Source: Symbiodinium sp. CCMP2592 (lineage: Eukaryota; Sar; Dinophyceae; Suessiales; Symbiodiniaceae). From it: a DNA stretch of 64,000 nt. Positions 41,581 to 54,600 of this stretch are shown here, piece by piece. The notes below the pieces were generated by a model. That model saw nothing but the letters and a program-made list of their open reading frames with translations, was not told where the DNA came from and searched no databases. The stretch's first letter is position 1; every line of letters starts with the position of its first letter. A program made the position numbers and the translations under genes. Where the stretch lies: NCBI GenBank assembly GCA_905221615.1, contig CAJNDT010004879.1, forward strand, positions 186,001 through 250,000, given 5' to 3'.

Positions 41581-44059
41581 CAGGTCGTGGAAACCTCCGC
41601 ATCTCCTGCTACGGAGGCAGCTGCAGAGGCCACAGAGGAATTGCGGCGAAGCATGAGTGAGGCAGGGTATGCAGTTAGAACCTCCCGCAGCCTGATGCAT
41701 ACAGAGTGCGTCGATGCTCATGTCTGCGCAGGCAGAAATACGAGTTGTTTGCCTTTGCGAAGTCGAGAAGCCTCAGGCCACCTGTTGCCAGCGGGTGAGA
41801 ATTCGACTTCAATCCGAAAATCCTTATAATCACTGCAACTCAGCAGGATGCAATTGTTCTTCGTCTCTGACCTGGCACATCTGGCACCCCTCCTCCACAT
41901 GCGGATGTGCATTCGACGCCAGAGGAGATTTGAAGCTGCGGTAGCTGTTCCGTGTTCGCGATCTCAGAGGTGCTCCTGCAAGTTGAGTCTTCAACCTCAC
42001 GATGGGGCATCTGAATCTCGTTCAACCCTCGACGGCGCCGGCTCGACTGGTCTGTGATGATGGCCCGATGGCCACCTTCGAGTGTGCCCCTGCCCGTCCC
42101 TTTCTGTGAAGAACGGCCTCGGTGGTGGGCCTTGTCGGAGCAGCTCGCTGTGAGGAAGAACGCGTCCACAAGATGCACAGACGTGTTTTTTGACTGCCAA
42201 GCACTGAAGCCAAAGCGTCCAGGCTGCTGTGTGCTGTGCAACCTGAAAGCTATGCGCCTTGTAACACCCTCTGTTTTTCAAGGTCGCTTTGCATCCAGGA
42301 ACTGGCATCAGCGTAACTAGTAATGTGAGAGAAACACAACGGCATTGCTATGCTCCCAAGGACCAGGGAGCTTGCTAGCTGCACTGATTTGCAGAACACG
42401 CTACACTACGACCTTTCACGCCATGCCAGTTCTCGTTACCAGCCGGAGTCATTTCAGAGGCAGGGTGCTGTGCAAACTGGCAAGACGTGAACTGTCCGTG
42501 CCTCAAGTTTTGGACAAGCTAGGTCATGTTTCGAAGTCTCCGCCTGAAAGTGGCATCCGGGATTGCGAGCCTGCGGGATTTGTATGCAACTTGTCCGCAT
42601 GAAGAGCGTGAAGCACTGGGTACTCAGAATGATGGTCAGTCACGACAAAAGTTCTTATCAATGCCAGGTCTTACCGCCAACACTCTGGATCGCGTTTGCC
42701 ATCTACTTCCCTCTGGGGTTCATCAACGTGCTACATCCAGATTTCTTAGGTGTGGAGACTTTCACTGTGCGATTGCTGCTGTTGGAATTGATGTGGCCCG
42801 GTCTCTTGCCCAGGTGTCCAGCATCAAGCTCTACCTGCCACTCCTTCGAAGCCTGGTCGCTTGTGATGTGCCGGTTAGCGCCATGACTGCACTCTATTGC
42901 CAGCCAAAGCGGCAAGAGGTGTGGAACACGGATACCACGCACAGTGCTTTCTCGCTTGCCCTGATGCCGATCGAGTCCAGGTGACGGGGAGTACTCGGGT
43001 TCGCTTCATTGTGGCGACCGGAACCTCGTCATCTCTGTGGCACTTCAGCAGGAGGCGTGGCTAGTCGCGCTGAAGCTGCTCTGCCGGATGCTCTCTGGAC
43101 CGCTCTTGGGTGCACTCTGCGACACGCATGGCCGCACCGTGGTTTGCACAAGTATTCTAAGATGCGCGCAGACAATCTACCGGGATCATAACTTGCAGAT
43201 GCACTATCCCATATATCCTCAGTTTGTTTGCATGTCCTGCGAATCCCTGTGGCCTGCGGCAACCAGGCACCAGCTAACTTTCGGGCTCTTGAATGAAACC
43301 TCAGAAGTGCGACTAGGAAGCTGTTGGATGAAGGTTTCAGGCTGTTGAAATCATGGGCCTTCGGACTTCTGCAACAGTCTGAGGCAAGCCTGTGTTAATG
43401 TTGAGTATCGGCGGCATCACGATGGCATCCTGGCTGATGATGATGGCGTGCATGCAGACAGCGATCCCGCCGATCATGTTGCTTGGCACTTACTGTACCA
43501 CTCTAAGCCTTGAAGTCTGGGTTGAGACCCTCGCGGCGATGGCCCTTTACAGCTTGACTTGAAGTCCTAGCACAAGTCCTTTTGGAGCACTGCACATTGG
43601 TGGGGTTGTTGGATGGCAGCAACTTTCTGACTAGAGTGTCTAGCCATAAGCTGGGCTTACGCCCTGCTCTCCAGGAGCAGGTCCGAAACTTTCTTGCAAT
43701 GCTGGACGCACCCTGTCTCCAAAGCCGACTCCAGTACTAGAGACGCCCCCCCTCGACCATGTCGACAAAGTGCTTGCGGTCGAGACTTCAGCCTGCCCCA
43801 GACATCATCCACGCAGCTGTCTCGCAGCACATGCACCAGAGCACAGCCCCCGATACCTCTGCAACAGACAGTTCCGATGCCGATTGAAAAATGGCATGAC
43901 GGTCCAGGTTAGGTCTGGCTAACAAAGTCTTGATGCCACGAGCACAATCACCCAGACACTCGCTTGGTGCGGCGGGTTGCCTGTGCAGCGACCTGTAGCA
44001 GGACCCACTCACCTCCTGATGTGTTTGAAGAGGTGGGGCTGGCACGAGGGTCCTTGGGA
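41581..44059. other. No named gene; one candidate open frame
   Basis: A frame at + 42526-42984 (152 codons; KVASGIASLRDLYATCPHEE, then FLSMPGLTANTLDRVCHLLP) is protein-like but unrecognised. The rest is intron-like. The 3' part of the ADP-ribosyltransferase gene may lie here. Confidence 0.3.
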
Positions 44060-44215
44060 AGCCCTGCTGCCCAGCTGAGCTCAGTCTTCCCTCGACCCTC
44101 ATCCTTGTCTCTCAACCCTCGCTCTCACTCCTGAAACTCACACTGAAGCCAAACCTGTGAAACCTCAACTCTCAGCCCTCAGCCCTCACTCTAGCCCTGA
44201 AACCTTTTTACTGTT
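44060..44215. repeat. Degenerate CCCTCA/CCCTGAA-type repeat
   Basis: Repeated words such as AACCCTC, AGCCCTCAG and GAAACCT, loosely like the CCCTAAA strand of the TTTAGGG telomere repeat. Units are irregular. Confidence 0.4.
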
Positions 44216-44849
44216 GTGCCAAGGATTCTGACCTGCGCTCTGGCTCTGCAAGGCTGCACAACCGCCTTCAGCCTATGCTTTAAGGCCATCATTGCGGATC
44301 AACTGGAAACTGGTCAGCGCGCGAAGGGCTTCGTCGTTTTGAATCATGTGGATGTTGCTTGCTTTCAGCCTGACACGATGCGAGTTGGGTTTGAGTGGGG
44401 GTCTGGCACACTGCGGAATTGCCACCCGTTGCTAGGTTCTCAGTCGTGGCTTGACCCTGTGCTTCGTTATTTGGATCCAGAAGATGCCCAGCTGCAGCAC
44501 GGCTCCTCTAAACCAGCACAGAACAGGACAGTAGCAGCATGCCATTCCTGCCGGCATGCGTTGAATAGCGGCTCAGGATACAGTTTATGCACTTCGACGT
44601 GCTCTGCTTGCTTGCTGGAATGCTTGGCCTCGTGATCCTTCTGGTGTGTTATTTCCAGCTCGAAGAGACTCTGCCGAACCAGGGCAAGCTTCTGGACACA
44701 TCAGTTTCAGGCCTTGCTTTCAAGATTTGCAGAGCACCTTAGGGCTTAGGGGTTGGTCGGGACGTATTCCTTCGGCTCATGAACCGGCACAAGCAACAAT
44801 TGTGAAAGAAATTGAAAGGAATGGCTGTAATGGCTGAAGGGGGAATTGT

Positions 44850-45395
44850 TTAGCGACGCGCGAAGCGTAGGTAAAGGCGTAAGTGATCAGTGATCAGCCA
44901 GCCGAAGCTATCGCGGCCTGATCGCCTTTTCGGCTTCTCCTCTGGCAGCGCCTCATCCTCGGGCGCTGGGACCTGGATGCGCCCACACTCAAACTCCCCC
45001 AGCCTTTGAAGCTTGGGGTGTATTCGAATTCCGATCTCGACGCCCGTCCTGGGCACGTTGCCGTCGACGAATGCAATCGTCTGGGCCGGGTTTTGCTCCG
45101 TGGCGTTTGGAGCCTTCGTTGTTGAGTTGTCCCCGGCGTAGCACGCCAGCTTTACATCTCTACGTCGGCGAGTACGCGGCCGTTTCGTCTTTCGAACATT
45201 TCCAGCAGCAGCAGTAGCGCCACCAGCGATGCCGACGTTGGCCCTGCTGGCAAGGCAGCCAAGGACAGGCCAGAGAGCCTCGAGCTGGATAAGGAAGAAA
45301 GGCAACGACCGGGGGAAGGCCAATGCCAAAGCCTCGATTGACAAGACAGGGAGGGATGCGCGTCCTGCGATGCACAGCCTATCTGCACCGCACAC
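44850..45395 (-). CDS. Unassigned minus-strand open frame
   Basis: A 181-codon frame with a basic patch (NVRKTKRPRTRRRRDVKLAC) and a mixed-composition C-terminal half (GVEIGIRIHPKLQRLGEFEC). No family is recognised. It would be the only minus-strand gene in the window, and comparable open frames arise by chance at this base composition, so confidence is low. Confidence 0.2.
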   Translation of the reverse strand: MCGADRLCIAGRASLPVLSIEALALAFPRSLPFFLIQLEALWPVLGCLASRANVGIAGGATAAAGNVRKTKRPRTRRRRDVKLACYAGDNSTTKAPNATEQNPAQTIAFVDGNVPRTGVEIGIRIHPKLQRLGEFECGRIQVPAPEDEALPEEKPKRRSGRDSFGWLITDHLRLYLRFARR

Positions 45396-48300
45396 GACGG
45401 AATTAAGTGAGATGGACGGACAGTGCCAGCAAAGGCTTGTACAAAACCAGACGGAGGGGCACCACCTGACAAGAGAGCGCAGCCGAGCTCATCTCAGGTG
45501 ATGTCGCCCATGATAACTAAGGCCGTTGAGCGATCTCTCGATTTGGTGACGGGCCGGTGCCGTGTGGGGTGGGTGTGCCCGGCGCAGAAGTGCACACTCG
45601 GTGGGCGGTGTGTCCGGCCGGGCACAGCTTCTCTTTGTGACCAAAATCGGACACTATGACTATGCGTGCAGCTTGAAACTACCATGTTGTTAGCATACCT
45701 GTCGCAACTCTTACTTGTCGTCTGACAAACGTTTTGGTGCAATTTACGTTCGGAGAATGAATGCGGAAGCAAACCTGTGAGCCTGAACGTAACTTCGCTG
45801 GGACAGTTCTTGCGCGATTAAAGCGCCATTTGCAAAGCACCCTTTTCACCCGCTTTGCAGGTCTGCTGAGGAGCAGCTTCAAGGAGCTGACCTCTCCCTT
45901 CGAGCTGCTGCGAAGCTCCAGATTCTTGCAGATTCGCCTCGCCCAGATGTTGCTTCTACAGCTGGGCAACGGCTGGGAATCGGTCCTGGATTCTTTCATG
46001 ATCTCCACACTTGGTGCTTGCCTTACGAACAGGTTTCGATGATCCCGCAGATGCGGTTCCAAGAGCTTTTGTAAATGCACGTACGTATGTATGTGTGTTT
46101 GTGTGTGTTTCCGCGTGTCTGTCGGTCGGTTGGTCGGTCGGTCTGTCTGTCTGCCTGCATGGATGTACGCATGTACATGCATGTACGGAGACGGAGGTAG
46201 GTGGGAGGATAGGGGGTGTGAGGGAGGCAAGTAGGTAGTGTAGGTGGGACAGAGTTCGGAACCAAGTTTGCTTTTTGGGATCCTCAGAACGCCGAATCCA
46301 CGAAACAGGCTTCGGAAGTGTCCCAGTTGCAACAGTCCAATGCTTCCTGTCGGAGTTTGATATTTTATGGAGTTTATTGCAGACATTACTTTCGGAATTT
46401 TTGGAGTTTTGGATTCTGCAAAGCAATTCATTGGCAGACTGTTGTCAAGTTTTACAGAGTTATAAACCTTGTGAAGCAAGCACAGCTAGATAGTTTTAGT
46501 TACGAAACAGTTGAAAGATAAGCCGGTCCATCAATGCTAGCAAGTGTGTGTGTGTGTGCGTGCAGAATTTGTGTATACACATACCATACATCTACACATA
46601 TCTCCGTACATACGTATCTATATGTATGCGGCTGTATGTGTTTGTATATCTATATTATATTTGTATGATGGATATATCTATGTATCCATCTTCTTATCTG
46701 TCTGTCTATCTATCTACCTATCTATCAATACATACATGCATTTGTATATGTACAGGTATATTCTACGAAGACAGTGTCGCATGTGTGGCATCTATGAGAT
46801 CGAATAAATGCGTACGAGTCATCCAGACATCGCAGGTATACTCACTTTTCTGATAGGCACTTTTTCACGGACTTGATATGTTAGCCAAGCACACTCAAAT
46901 CAAGCCCGTATCTATAAATGCATGCGCTGGGCTACGTTCGGCAAGATCACATCTCCAGACGTGCGAAAGGAGGCGAACTTTACATTATACACGTATGCAT
47001 GATTGAGGGGCTGCAGTCATGCATCAGTCTGGGTTCTTCCTCTTCGTGCTTTTCGATAGAAGCCGGAACCGCAGGCAATAGAACGTTTTTGATCGCACCC
47101 TTCTCCGCAAGCAGCCTTGGGCTTGAACCGAATCGCATACCCACATTGATAGGGTGGTTACATGAAGTGCTTGCCGAACAGCCGTAGGAATTGCAGTGGC
47201 ATGGGAGTGGTGGTGGTCGTGGTGGTGGTGGCGCTGCTGGTATTGTAGTGGAGGTGGGGCTAAGGCTTTCGCAACATGACGCAAGCCAGCCCCCAGTGGT
47301 AGCTGCCCATCTTTTCCCAACATGAATCAGTTTCTGAACAGTGGCTCTTTTATAGACAGTGCACCGGGCCACCTTTTGCAAAGAGCTTCCAGTGATACGC
47401 GCAACTTCCGCAACAGTCAAAGACAAAGCCCCTGTGTACACTTGAAGCAAGCGTGCTGTGCAGCACCAAGGCTGGGGACCTGGAGATTGGGACCTGGTGA
47501 ACGTGCCAATCAGTAGTTTTCGTGAGTTCTGGGGCATGGTGACGAGCGGCTTGATGGTCCAATGGGCCAAAAATCCGAGAAACAGCTTCTGGTACCAACA
47601 AGCAAGCCTCGGCTTCGGATCCACCATGCTGCCCGGCCAAAATGCTGAGATCTTAGAGGCTTCTTAGTTCCGAGTTTGAAGCTTCTAAGGCTGCTGATTC
47701 AGACTTTCGCGCCGTTCGGTGCTGTGTTTCTCTTGGTGCCGAGGTGCGAGCATGTGTGAAGGAATCTAATTGCTTGGTTCGAGGATCGGACAGGTTGCGG
47801 GTTGTGACCAAAAGGCATAAGCCTTTCGCTCTTGCTTCTGCGAAGGGGGTCAGTCGCTCGTCAGCTCGAGAGTAGAGGCTCGCAGTGCTTCGCATGCAGA
47901 TGACAGAGGCCCGTTCAGCATTTGTGGAAGCCCAGTTCGCAACCCTCGGGGAAGGTTCGTGCTGCTGTTGGTGAAGGAAAATGGCTTGCTGCTGTTTTGT
48001 CCGGAAGTGCACTTTTGATTCAGAGAAGAAGATGCTCTGATCGACTCTGAATGGCACTTCGATTGCCCATCCACACCACCCCGAGACGTGAGTGGATCGG
48101 TCAAACTAGGAATGAGGCTTTGCACGTTTTGGACAGTCACTGTGAAGTAGCCAGACCTGTATGTCACCCCGTTGTCTGGCGTTGTTCGGTGTGCCGATCC
48201 TTGCTTGTCCACGCGCCGCCTGACCATGCCTGACTTACGACCCGACCGACCGACCGACCAGTTGACTTCGAATGACTTCGATCCGATGGGTCACCGTCCC

Positions 48301-51300
48301 TTTCCGGCTGAAAGACGGCATGGATAGGGACCCCGATCAAACTCGTACGTGTTGGTGTGGGGCCGAAAGTGATGGTGACACTGGCAGAAGTTTCTGGATG
48401 GCCTCATCTTGTGATGTGTTTGGAGGTGCCTTTTGGCTTTCTGCCCGGGAGATGGTGGATCCGATGCAGCTTTTTTCAGCTCCCAGTTTCCTCCACAGGC
48501 CATGCTAGACTGCTAGATATTCTGATGGTGTTGGTTCCTTGTTGTCCACTGGCTCGTGGTCAGGCGCAGGCATCTGCAAACGGTCTGCTTACAGTGGGAG
48601 CCCTGTTGCGATGCGGCTTCTGCTCTTGATCTCAGACCTGTTCTGCCGAAAAAGGCCGTTGACAACATCGTCTCCGGCGTCGCTCGCTGGCTCTTTGCGT
48701 GCCTGGGTCGCAAAACTGCTTGCCCGGCTTTAGTGCCCTGAAACTGGCATCTTGCGCATAAGTAGAATGCCGACACTGCAAACAGGATGGGTTTCACTAT
48801 TCGGATTGAGCTTCCTTCACAGACTTTCTGCGAGGCGCCAACAACACCAAGTTTCAACAAGTGGGGGGTTGGGGACCTTTGTGAGGGGCGGGAGGATGCT
48901 TGGGTTTCTAGGACGAGACTTGTCGGTCTGACGTTGCGATTTCTCATGTGCTGCTTAGTGGCTCACTGAGGCGCTTCTTCTTCGATCCATCTACGAAAGG
49001 ATGGCCAGCCATGCTACCTCTCGGTGTGAGGACCAACCAGAGTCACAGTTTTGCAGGGTGAACTTGATCATGGCCAGGACTGTTTGCACTCTGCTTTCCA
49101 ATGCGCTGGCTTTGTATGCCTGGTGGATTTACGGCCGGCCCGGGCGCAGGTCATGCGCAACACTTGCAAACTGTAACTGCAAAACGTTTCAGACGTTTAG
49201 CAGAGCCTTGCAGGAAGACGGACTAGGATGACTAGGTGCAGGACAGCGACCTGAAGCACCTCCCATCGTCTAAGTCTCCAAGGCCGTGGCCGTGGGCCGC
49301 AATGCCGAAGTGTTCGAACCGTTGAGTCTCTGTGTCGCACAGGGATCACCAGCTCGTCGTGGCCACTTTGCGTTGCGGAGATGCAAGCGGCGGATTCTAC
49401 CGACGTGAGCTTCGGCACCAGGTGACCTCGGGCAGGGCCAGGCACTGCAGGCACTGCAGGCACCTCAAGGATCCCAAGGTGAGAAGATGCTGATTGGATT
49501 TCGAGCATCAGGCCAGCATCAGAGAACAAAAGAATTTCGCCGCAGTGCTGCGAGAACTACGGAAAGTCTGTCTTGGCTAACTCCATACGAAGGTCCAGAC
49601 CAGAGTTGTCCAGATCCGCGAGCGGAACGCTTAAGCCAAAACCGACGGAGCGACATGTGCACTGGAGGTTTTGTATATTGGCAGATCTGGCGTGTCACGC
49701 TGCCTTGCTAGGTGTAATGGTGCGCGCGGTCCTTACACGACCTTGCTGTTGTACTCTGGCCTCCAGCCGCCTCAGCTCGCATTGGTGCAGGTGCCGTGCC
49801 CTGACCTACCTGCAGCCCGCCCACGCGTCTGCAGAGCCGGAGAGGCGGGCTCTCGCAGGCAGCTGCTGGTAGCTCTCATGTTTCCCCGCTTTCGTAGGTA
49901 TGCCCTGATGGTGTACGAGCTTTCGCAGCTTACAGTCTTTGCCTTGGCTTGTACAAGGGTGTTGCATTCCGTGCAGAAGATGTTTCTGTGTCCGTCCAGG
50001 TCTTCATGCAGTCCCTCCGGAACATCCAGCAGCAGCTGGTACGGCCTGTACGTACATCCTGAGTCTGCACTGGGTGTTGGGAACAAACTCGCCCCAGGTT
50101 CGATCGTTCGGTGAAGAAGCTGCATGTAACAGTGGCATCGTGGTGTAGCTGCCTCAGATATCGTAACCTTGTCGGGCAGAGCTTGTGCCAGAACGTCATG
50201 GCAGGCGGTGTCCAGGTCGACGCCATGATGACCTTGGACGCCTAAACCTGAGCTAAGCTCTTGACAGCTTTTGAGCCAATGCTCGAAGCACGGACGGTAC
50301 GAAAATCGAGTCCAAGAGAGCTCCGGGGGCGCAGTCGGAGAGTCACAAATCATATCCGTGACGCTCGCCAGTTTGCCGCCCCGGCTCTGCTAAAGCTTGT
50401 CGGACGTAACGTGCCCTCGAACTCTCGAATCTCCTTTTAGCCTCCGCAGCCTGGTTTTGTCTAGAACGCTCCCCCGGATCGCGTCCGTCACGGCCCATCA
50501 TCGTCTTTTCCTTGTCTCCGGCGCAGGGCCTTACAGCCCTCGCCATCTCTTCGAAACTTCATGGGCCCGGCCTCCAGTAGCATTGTGATGTCATGGACTC
50601 CAGCGGCGCTGTAGTTTGTCTTTCTGGTTTCCGAAAGTCTTGCGGGTCCGAAATCTGTCAGTACAGCGCACAACATCAGCCATGCTCATCCATGGTTTAG
50701 GTGCTTTGCTTTGACTCTTTCAACGTTGAGCCTTCTCTCCCTTTCTCTTATGAACTGCTCAAGAAGTGCAAGCATCTCAGGTTCGAAGACAGGGGTGGCT
50801 GCGGATGCAAGTTTGTCGCCTTGAGCTTATCGTACGCAGTGTGCTGACAGCTTGACTGCAGAAACACAGCGTCGCCGGTGTGAGGCTCACCCCAAAGCTC
50901 CAGGGTGCACGGTGGCCACGTTTTCGGGAGAACTGTCAAATTAAATACAAGCAGCTGGGAGCCAGGATCGTCCATCCTTGCCTTTGACGCAGTTGCGTAC
51001 CACTGAGGGCACGGAGGCACGACAGACAACGAAGTGATACTGAAAAAGGCTCACCACCCTCCCCTGCCAAGAAGTCAGCACAACTCACGAGTCAGAGGGT
51101 ACAGGACAACCGCAGGCATGATGGGAGCTCTCATGTTTGTTGGTCCGAGTGTAGCCAGAGTCAGAGTGTCCGCTGGCCTGGCGCCTGGCTTGCTTGCTCC
51201 TTTTGCCATTGCAGGCCATCGTGCGAAGTGCCTTGATGAGCGGACGCGGCTTGCTCAGAAGGCTCAGAAGGTGCAAGCCTCCTTCGGCTCCCGGGTCTCG

Positions 51301-51326
51301 GGTCATCCTAAGGCATCTCTTCGGCG
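45396..51326. other. No gene recognised; microsatellites
   Basis: Tracts: GTAT/GTGT then GTCG-GTCT repeats at about 46080-46160, (GT)n at 46538-46560, TATC/TATG-rich DNA at about 46600-46750, GGT repeats at 47205-47240, and GACC repeats at 48240-48262. The open frames carry no recognisable motif. Confidence 0.4.
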
Positions 51327-51660
51327 TTGAACTTGTTCCACGAGCTGAAGGAAACGGATGCAGGGTCAGGTCGGTACGGCCATTTCTTGCCCGGGCAATT
51401 CGTTGATTTCTTAAGTGAAGGCAGCGTCTTCGAGGAGTTCCGGGTAACAGCCGGAAGGCCACACATGCAACCGTTGCTGCAAGAAGCTGTGGTCTGCCGT
51501 GTATATTCGTCTTTATCGCGTGAAGTTGTGTTCGGCAAATTGCAGTTCCGGCGCTGTTTTCGAGCATTTTGCAGCAGCTTCTGGAGGGGTGTCTCCCAAG
51601 TTTCCCGCCTTTGCCAGGCTGGCATACCAGCTGGTCTGCAACCAGCAGCAGGGGCCTGAT
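51327..51660 (+). CDS. Possible exon, unassigned
   Basis: A 110-codon open frame with smooth composition (GHFLPGQFVDFLSEGSVFEE, MQPLLQEAVVCRVYSSLSRE). No family is recognised. It precedes the spatacsin-like exons on the same strand and could be part of that gene or a neighbour. Confidence 0.25.
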
Positions 51661-54600
51661 CCGAACACTTGACACATCGCCAGTCTTCGATCCTCTCCAA
51701 TATTCACAAAGAGAAGCGATTGTTGGGGTGCGAGAGGGTGCTGCTGAAGTGCATGCTGGAACGTTTCCTGCGGAATCGTCACACAGCTTAGGCTGGACTT
51801 CCTGTTTGTTGCAATGCACATGCTTCGCAACGTAGGCCTTGTTGCTCCAACTGCTTCACATGTTCGATTGCTTGGGCTTTTGCATGCTCTTGGCCAGGAG
51901 AGAATGTGAATCGGTTTTTCAAGGCTCGTCCTTCGGTTGGACTCATTTCACAGGTCGCCTCCGATGTGTCCAGCGGCAGCTGTATCTGTATGTCAAGCCG
52001 TTTTGGGATCGAGAACTGGAGTTTCTTCCCGAGAGAAACAGTGGCACTCTCAACTTCGAGAGAATCCAGGATGGACACAATTTGGCTGATGCAATTGGAT
52101 TGTTAATGTTTGCTCTGCAGATGTCCCAGAGGAATAGCAAGTGCTGCTGAGATGCTGTCCAGACGATTGTCGCGGGCTTAGGTGAAGCTTCCGAGAGGGA
52201 AATCATCAAGACTCAGATGTCTCAAATTTCGGTTGCGACAAAGCTCCTGCCAAGGGCTGCGGCTGCCATAAGTCGGCACAGTTTTGGCATGAGCCGGGTG
52301 CAGCAGGTCGCACATCAGGCCGCGCCCTGCCAGAAGAAGTGCAGAAGAACAATCCATTGGCACAGCCTGGCTAGTGACTAGGAAGTCGGAGGAAGACCTG
52401 GAAGCATTGGAACGTGCATGCCACTTGAATCTTTCTGGCAGGCAGCGGCCAGCATACACAGACCGACAGTGACGGTGGGACCGACAAGTTCTGCAGTGGA
52501 TGCTCGGATCTGGGCTCAGTGATGGCACAGCAAGTCGCAATGCCCAGATAAAGTCCTCCCTGTGCATGTGTTCTGGGGGCTCAGGCCTCCGGCCCTCACC
52601 AACAACCAGAACCAGAATGACATGTGCAAAAGCGGCTGCGACTGCCCTGCACGGACGAGGTGCCACACCGACTGCTCATCACATCTTGCGAGCTGGCGAT
52701 TGAATTGCTGACAAGCCATTCTGAAGCAAAGAGTGGAGCACATGCATGCCAACAAGGCCATCCCCTCTTCGCTGTTGCTCTGGCTGCATTGGAATATGGG
52801 ATGCTGCATACCGTCGGAAGTTTACTCATTGGGCCTTCTTGCACGTGTGTCTAACACGTGGGCATCTTGTGGCCGGTATGATGGATGCACCGTTCGAAAA
52901 ATGATTCTAGGTGGAAATTGCGAATGCTACATGCCAGTGACCTCTGCGGCTGCCTCAGCTGTGCTTGCGTGCTGGGCGAGGGTGTTGCAGTGTTTTGTTG
53001 CAGGTCTTGCACGGTTGCATTGGCCGACCCAAGATTCATACAAACTCTGAGATAGCAAGTGAGTCGGAAAACGGATAAAGATAGTAAAGAGCAGTAGTTC
53101 CGAGAAGAAGTTATGGCAGGAAGCGGCAGTAACAGAAACCCTACTGTCCCTGAAAACTTTTCACGAGCGAGCAGAAGGCTCCGAGTCCGAGGCTATTCCT
53201 CAAGATGCTACTGCTGTGTGTAGCTGCCTGTGGTGAGGCGAGCCTGCTGCCGATGTCCTTGAGCATTTGGAACATGATCCTGTATGGCCCTGGCATAGCG
53301 CAGCTTGCCACATCTTGATGTGGTTGCCCACAGTTTTGTCGGTTGTGGGGGGACCGTCTGTGCAACGACGAGAGTGGAATCCATGCCTGAACTGAGGAGC
53401 TTCAGTTGAGGGGTTTTGATCAGGCTAGCAAGCGGTCCTTGGTTCATGCACAGCACTCGTGCAAAATCTGGGGTTTCTTCAAACCCGTGGCGGCTGCCAC
53501 ACCTTCAAACGAGAACCGTTGTTGTGGTCAGTTTCCTTTGCTTCGTGCATGTGTTCGACCATGTCGACGACGTTCTGATGTTGGGATGGGGGATGGATCC
53601 TGAAACATTGAAGCAGTTTTTGCAGCTTCTGGAAGCTAAGCTGGCTTCGCTTTGCTACATGCTTGTCGAATCCTGAGCAGCGTAAGCCTGTCGATGCGAC
53701 ACCGAGGACGGAAGCAGCTGATCTCAATCCGCTGCTGTGAGATTGAGCAGGTGATGCGAGGAGGGATATTGTGAAACTGCGTTAGCGAATGCCTGCAGTG
53801 CGAAATTGTGCACGCTGGCAGCTCGAGCGTAAGATCAGTTGCCTGAACAGAACTCGGCACAGGAGTTCTCTTTTCGGGAAGTGTATAGACTGAATGTTAC
53901 TGAAGATTTGTTCATTTTAGACAGGGCCTGTGTGAGGGTGCATGGATCGATGCGCCCTCTTTGCAGCGCCTTTGTCTCCGGATGACATCCCTGCAGCTGC
54001 ACAAATTGACCCAAAGCCAACGTTGAACGCTTGTTTGGAGCGGCGCAAAGCGGTGGTTGTCCGGTGAATCGGCCCAAGGCAATTCAACTGTGGCAGAGAA
54101 GCGACGGGGGGGCTCTCGGGATGTTGAGACTTCCTAGTCGCGTGTGAGCTATTAGTAGCTCCAAATCCATTTCGACCTTCTCCACAACATTGCTTGCATG
54201 TTGTGTTTGTGATCCTAGGAGATCTTGTGATCTTGTTCGCGCAGGAAATTATCTGCGCCCGATGTAGCAAGCGCGAAGCACAAGTCCCAGTGCCGGTTCT
54301 GTAAAGGGATCTCAGTGATTTGAGATGATGGCACGCACAGTGCGAACTCCTGGCCTCCTATGAACATCCGAGAATGCATTCTTTTGCGCAGACGAGCGAC
54401 CTTGAATGACCGCACATTGGTGACCTGCTGTCCTGGCCGATTCGCAATGCATTTATCTTCTGACCTGCCACAGGCAAGAAGTTATTGAATTCTGGTGGCT
54501 CATGGGGCGCAACGTGCATGTCAGACAGAGCATAGCTCAGATTATATAAAGTTAGTCAAATGTACAGGTGACAGATGGTCTGGAGCATTGGCTGAGAAAA

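Noticed and set aside
45679-46479. 266-codon minus-strand open frame
   Set aside because: It crosses GT/GTCT simple repeats that keep the frame open artificially; no recognisable domain.
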